A stretch of DNA of 64,000 nt from Halomonas sp. SpR8. Lineage in GTDB: Bacteria; Pseudomonadota; Gammaproteobacteria; Pseudomonadales; Halomonadaceae. The notes under the pieces were generated by a model that was given only the letters and a program-made list of their open reading frames with translations, made no database searches and was not told the DNA's origin. The stretch spans positions 237,876 to 301,875 of the forward strand of contig NZ_JAUAMC010000006.1 in the NCBI RefSeq assembly GCF_031010195.1. The letters are read 5' to 3'. Positions within the stretch are counted from its first letter, which is position 1; each line of letters starts with the position of its first letter. This document shows, piece after piece, positions 62,901 through 64,000 of the stretch. A program made the position numbers and the translations under genes.

Positions 62901-63787
62901 TGTCCGACGATGGCGTCACCGAAGATGATTGGGGCGATAAGTTCAATTTTGCTATCCACACCGAGTACAACAAGTCGGTTTACCATGAAGGTAAAATCGA
63001 TGCGATCTTTGAAAGCTGGTTCCCTGAAGACACCCCCACGTGGGAGGCGCAGCCCGAGGTGTTTGAGGAGTTCACCGAAACAGTGGCCGAGGATAAGGAT
63101 GGGAGAATCAGCGAGATGTGGCTGCGAGATAGCTTTGACGACGACGCCCTTGTGATGCATGAGTACGGTGAAGAGTTTTATGACGAACACAGAGACAAGA
63201 TTGAACTCATTAGCCGGAAATGGACTGATTGGGACGGTTCGGACGATATCGTCAGCCGAAAAGATCTTGAAAAACGGCTTGAAAAAGATGATACGACAGA
63301 GGAAGAAAAAGAGGCTATCAACTTTCTTTTGGAGGATGACGGCTTTTTTGAAGTGCTGGACTATTTCAGCCTGCTAGGGGGAACCAATCGCGGGTGGAAG
63401 GGCGGCAGCCATAAAGGGGGCGATGAAAAAATTGGTAGTCAGGATCTCAACGAGTGGCGCCATACGTGGATAGACAAAAAGTACGATGAGCACGTTGAAG
63501 AAAGCTATGGCGAGAAATTCTATAATGATAATGCTGACAACATAGAGTATCTCAGTGATCGATGGACTAAGTGGGACGGGTCGGACGATATCGTAAGTAG
63601 GGATGATTTTGAAGAGCGTCTAGATAGCGATGACACGTCGGAAAAGGATAAAGAGGTTATTCGCTGGCTTCTCGAAGAAGAAGAGGGTTTTTTCCGTGTT
63701 CTTGATACTTATAAACACGGTAACAAAGAAGATGACAAGATAAGTAGTAAAGACTTGAACAAATTTCGAGAAGAAAGAATGTCATGA
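59909..63787 (+). CDS. Large acidic HrpK/NolX-type T3SS translocator or effector candidate
   Basis: A 1292-residue acidic protein, start ATG 59909 with AGGA 9 bases upstream (an in-frame TTG at 59858 lacks a ribosome site). The Ser/Asn-rich N-terminus (MSTAIGSINNSQRLSNP) looks like a T3SS signal. Three related beta-rich units follow near residues 100-150, 218-265 and 298-340 (pattern ...DKFLVQKDITPELYEQVK, KRFAVSEEYTPKVYDQVK). Gly/Ala-rich hydrophobic segments lie at ~672-700, ~876-900 and ~927-980. The C-terminal 230 residues hold five EF-hand-like loops and two near-copies of a ~60-residue unit (DGSDDIVSRKDLEKRLE, DGSDDIVSRDDFEERLD). The C-terminal pattern resembles HrpK/HrpF/NolX proteins, which help move effectors across host membranes. 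It is much longer than those I know. No chaperone gene is seen beside it. Confidence 0.65.
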   Translation: MSTAIGSINNSQRLSNPLGDETSDRPKFSQFLEGAQEFPDSFTHLSSFIKSHKPEGEEGEVSDKGQEMLDKLVGDDSDYAPYMEGKPELVTEDELVSKDKIEYVSQEYVGGGGVTLSYWFDMLEVRTENGDKFLVQKDITPELYEQVKSVMDGGDADRLGKDNDWADADIPDDDKDWLSTKSNQDFEIITPGSDVPTPKSFNDISYSDHGDPEHDFHSGIQITLDDSDAMWAEGGTLIYKDSEGKRFAVSEEYTPKVYDQVKDLKEVWDKVDEKISDGDYKLFYGSDDSPVLSGDNEVDSVTDKNGNPVEGIKLVTKDDETYVVLESKTPHQFDTITSDAAYQQLGDVDDLFKDKDLPASDETDIMQAETTEDGKTVAELHQEYMQEAYKDAPDDSKEAKYLRLMEAQGMLQGNFQYLPYHTGFGRYDNADTEYAEEMSELKAADARGMLDEEALGNELSDLLADEDIMADSEDFLDKAIDKIKNKDELEDKIADSMLDDNYLKAIEELKENGNVEGAATRFANDMQSLQMLSPDRAEEVQNTLKFQDAIGGLNEIFEGGVDAVGDESLGNASGDVASTLLTVLSTSILGTKRGVDVYNKIINGEKVDVTPEEQKQLTAIKNSHKALTELLDDQAREILDTSKKGKIEYKSITADEIDRAIDKANVPLDQRKGVAGVLGTLTKTGALASAGGLVSMVAGIYKMSDGGLNMGDTPEERMEVARNFLTLVGTTPSLVRMTGETYKLLSGQPDFADTLGLDKNLKETVWEKHFETKSSPKAPPSTPTKPDLLSMDLGESFTTKDVWNEVNKNQNHSVDSIDKVISGLPDKHKEEGDDLRERINKVADGIGGPNYVNNPDPDKIGIDKINFDKIDPAKKFQWAGGALNALGGIADAGGGVLDIVLGAKGLEKLSNDGGEPIEFAQKSLQVGSGSFVTTMGLASAASSFGIGPQIATKIAAGAGLAGVALGFVGAILSGVMSALADKKNAGITKDIENVFNDLSDDGVTEDDWGDKFNFAIHTEYNKSVYHEGKIDAIFESWFPEDTPTWEAQPEVFEEFTETVAEDKDGRISEMWLRDSFDDDALVMHEYGEEFYDEHRDKIELISRKWTDWDGSDDIVSRKDLEKRLEKDDTTEEEKEAINFLLEDDGFFEVLDYFSLLGGTNRGWKGGSHKGGDEKIGSQDLNEWRHTWIDKKYDEHVEESYGEKFYNDNADNIEYLSDRWTKWDGSDDIVSRDDFEERLDSDDTSEKDKEVIRWLLEEEEGFFRVLDTYKHGNKEDDKISSKDLNKFREERMS

Positions 63788-63817
63788 GTAGCGCTTAAGG
63801 TTAGCGCTCAGAATATT

Positions 63818-63854
63818 GTGTCACTTCACTCTTCTACACAAAGTGAAGTGGCAC
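63818..63854. repeat. 13-bp inverted repeat after the large protein gene
   Basis: GTGTCACTTCACT and AGTGAAGTGGCAC (one mismatch) are separated by 11 bases. The hairpin lies between the large gene and the transposase end. It may be a terminator lacking a T run, or part of the end of the insertion sequence. Confidence 0.6.
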
Positions 63855-63883
63855 ATGATTCAACCAACTTTTAAATCCTGAAT

Positions 63884-64000
63884 TCAACTAATAAGTGCAG
63901 CACCTGCGGTTTCTAGTGCTCCTGAGTATTCCCCTAAGAACACTTGAGCTGGGGTTCGGTATCCCAGCCGTTTCCTTGGTCTATCGTTCAGCTTATTGAC
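63884..64000 (-). mobile_element. IS30-family transposase, C-terminal end (cut by window edge)
   Basis: On the minus strand the frame runs from the window edge to TGA at 63884: VNKLNDRPRKRLGYRTPAQV, then FLGEYSGALETAGAALIS. The LNDRPRKRLGYRTP block is the hallmark end of the IS30 transposase integrase core. The rest of the element lies outside. The end of the element is not resolved; it should lie between 63800 and 63880. It marks a mobile-element boundary beside the T3SS island. Confidence 0.85.

Noticed and set aside
63790..63808. AGCGCT pair after the large gene as a terminator
   Set aside because: Six-base arms, themselves palindromic, with no T run; the 13-bp repeat just after is the better hairpin.

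Overview
The window looks like a chromosomal segment of a moderately halophilic gammaproteobacterium, most likely Halomonas or a close relative. I infer this from the gene families and their arrangement, the Gram-negative envelope systems, the high-GC codon use of the metabolic genes and the acidic proteins. No rRNA, tRNA or CRISPR array was recognised. About 39 kb of catabolic and transport genes is followed by a non-flagellar type III secretion (T3SS) island that runs to an IS30-type transposase cut by the right edge.

Catabolic part. 1-5.4 kb: the end of a molybdenum hydroxylase fused to a three-haem cytochrome c, a small membrane protein, a sodium:solute symporter and a NicX-type ring-cleavage dioxygenase homologue, which suggests breakdown of an N-heterocycle. 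5.4-12.3 kb: 5-oxoprolinase genes pxpABC, a divergent LysR regulator and a TRAP transporter. 12.4-20.8 kb: a 2-aminoethylphosphonate module (HAD phosphatase, GntR/UTRA regulator, ABC transporter, phnW, phnX, EamA exporter) with two matching palindromic operators. 20.8-36 kb: a TauE-like permease and a full myo-inositol module: a leftward rpiR-iolG-iolB operon and a rightward set of sugar ABC transporter, TIM-barrel isomerase, iolC-DUF2090 fusion, iolD, iolE, iolA and a Gfo/Idh/MocA dehydrogenase. Three operator-like sites at exact 30-bp steps lie between the two arms. 36-39.4 kb: mgtE, the ACC deaminase gene acdS and its divergent Lrp-type regulator.

Secretion island, about 39.5-64 kb. Gene content and order match the rhizobial (Rhc) T3SS family: small secreted protein, sctD, two small genes, sctV, a Tad-pilus-type secretin (RhcC2), a CpaD-like lipoprotein, a TadD-like TPR lipoprotein on the opposite strand, the T3SS-type secretin N-domain protein (RhcC1/NolW), a small gene, sctI, J, K, L, N, O, Q, R, S, T, U. 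The outer-membrane part is therefore split over two genes and carries Tad accessory lipoproteins. SctU has lost the NPTH self-cleavage motif, and sctQ has a strong internal start for a short C-terminal product. A 1292-residue acidic protein with hydrophobic segments and EF-hand-like loops follows as the likely HrpK/NolX-type translocator. A disrupted adenylation-domain gene and a membrane flavo-reductase-like gene precede the apparatus genes.

Three promoter regions, ahead of the 39.7-kb peptide and adenylation operon, the first apparatus operon and the 1292-residue protein gene, share a three-part layout: a GYTAC/TTAA element, a 34-bp dyad TGATCAA-N20-TTGATCR and TCAC-N10-CTTTG. This points to one regulon controlled by a regulator not encoded in the window. 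ACC deaminase, inositol and phosphonate use beside a rhizobial-type T3SS suggest, as inference only, life with a plant, alga or other eukaryote.
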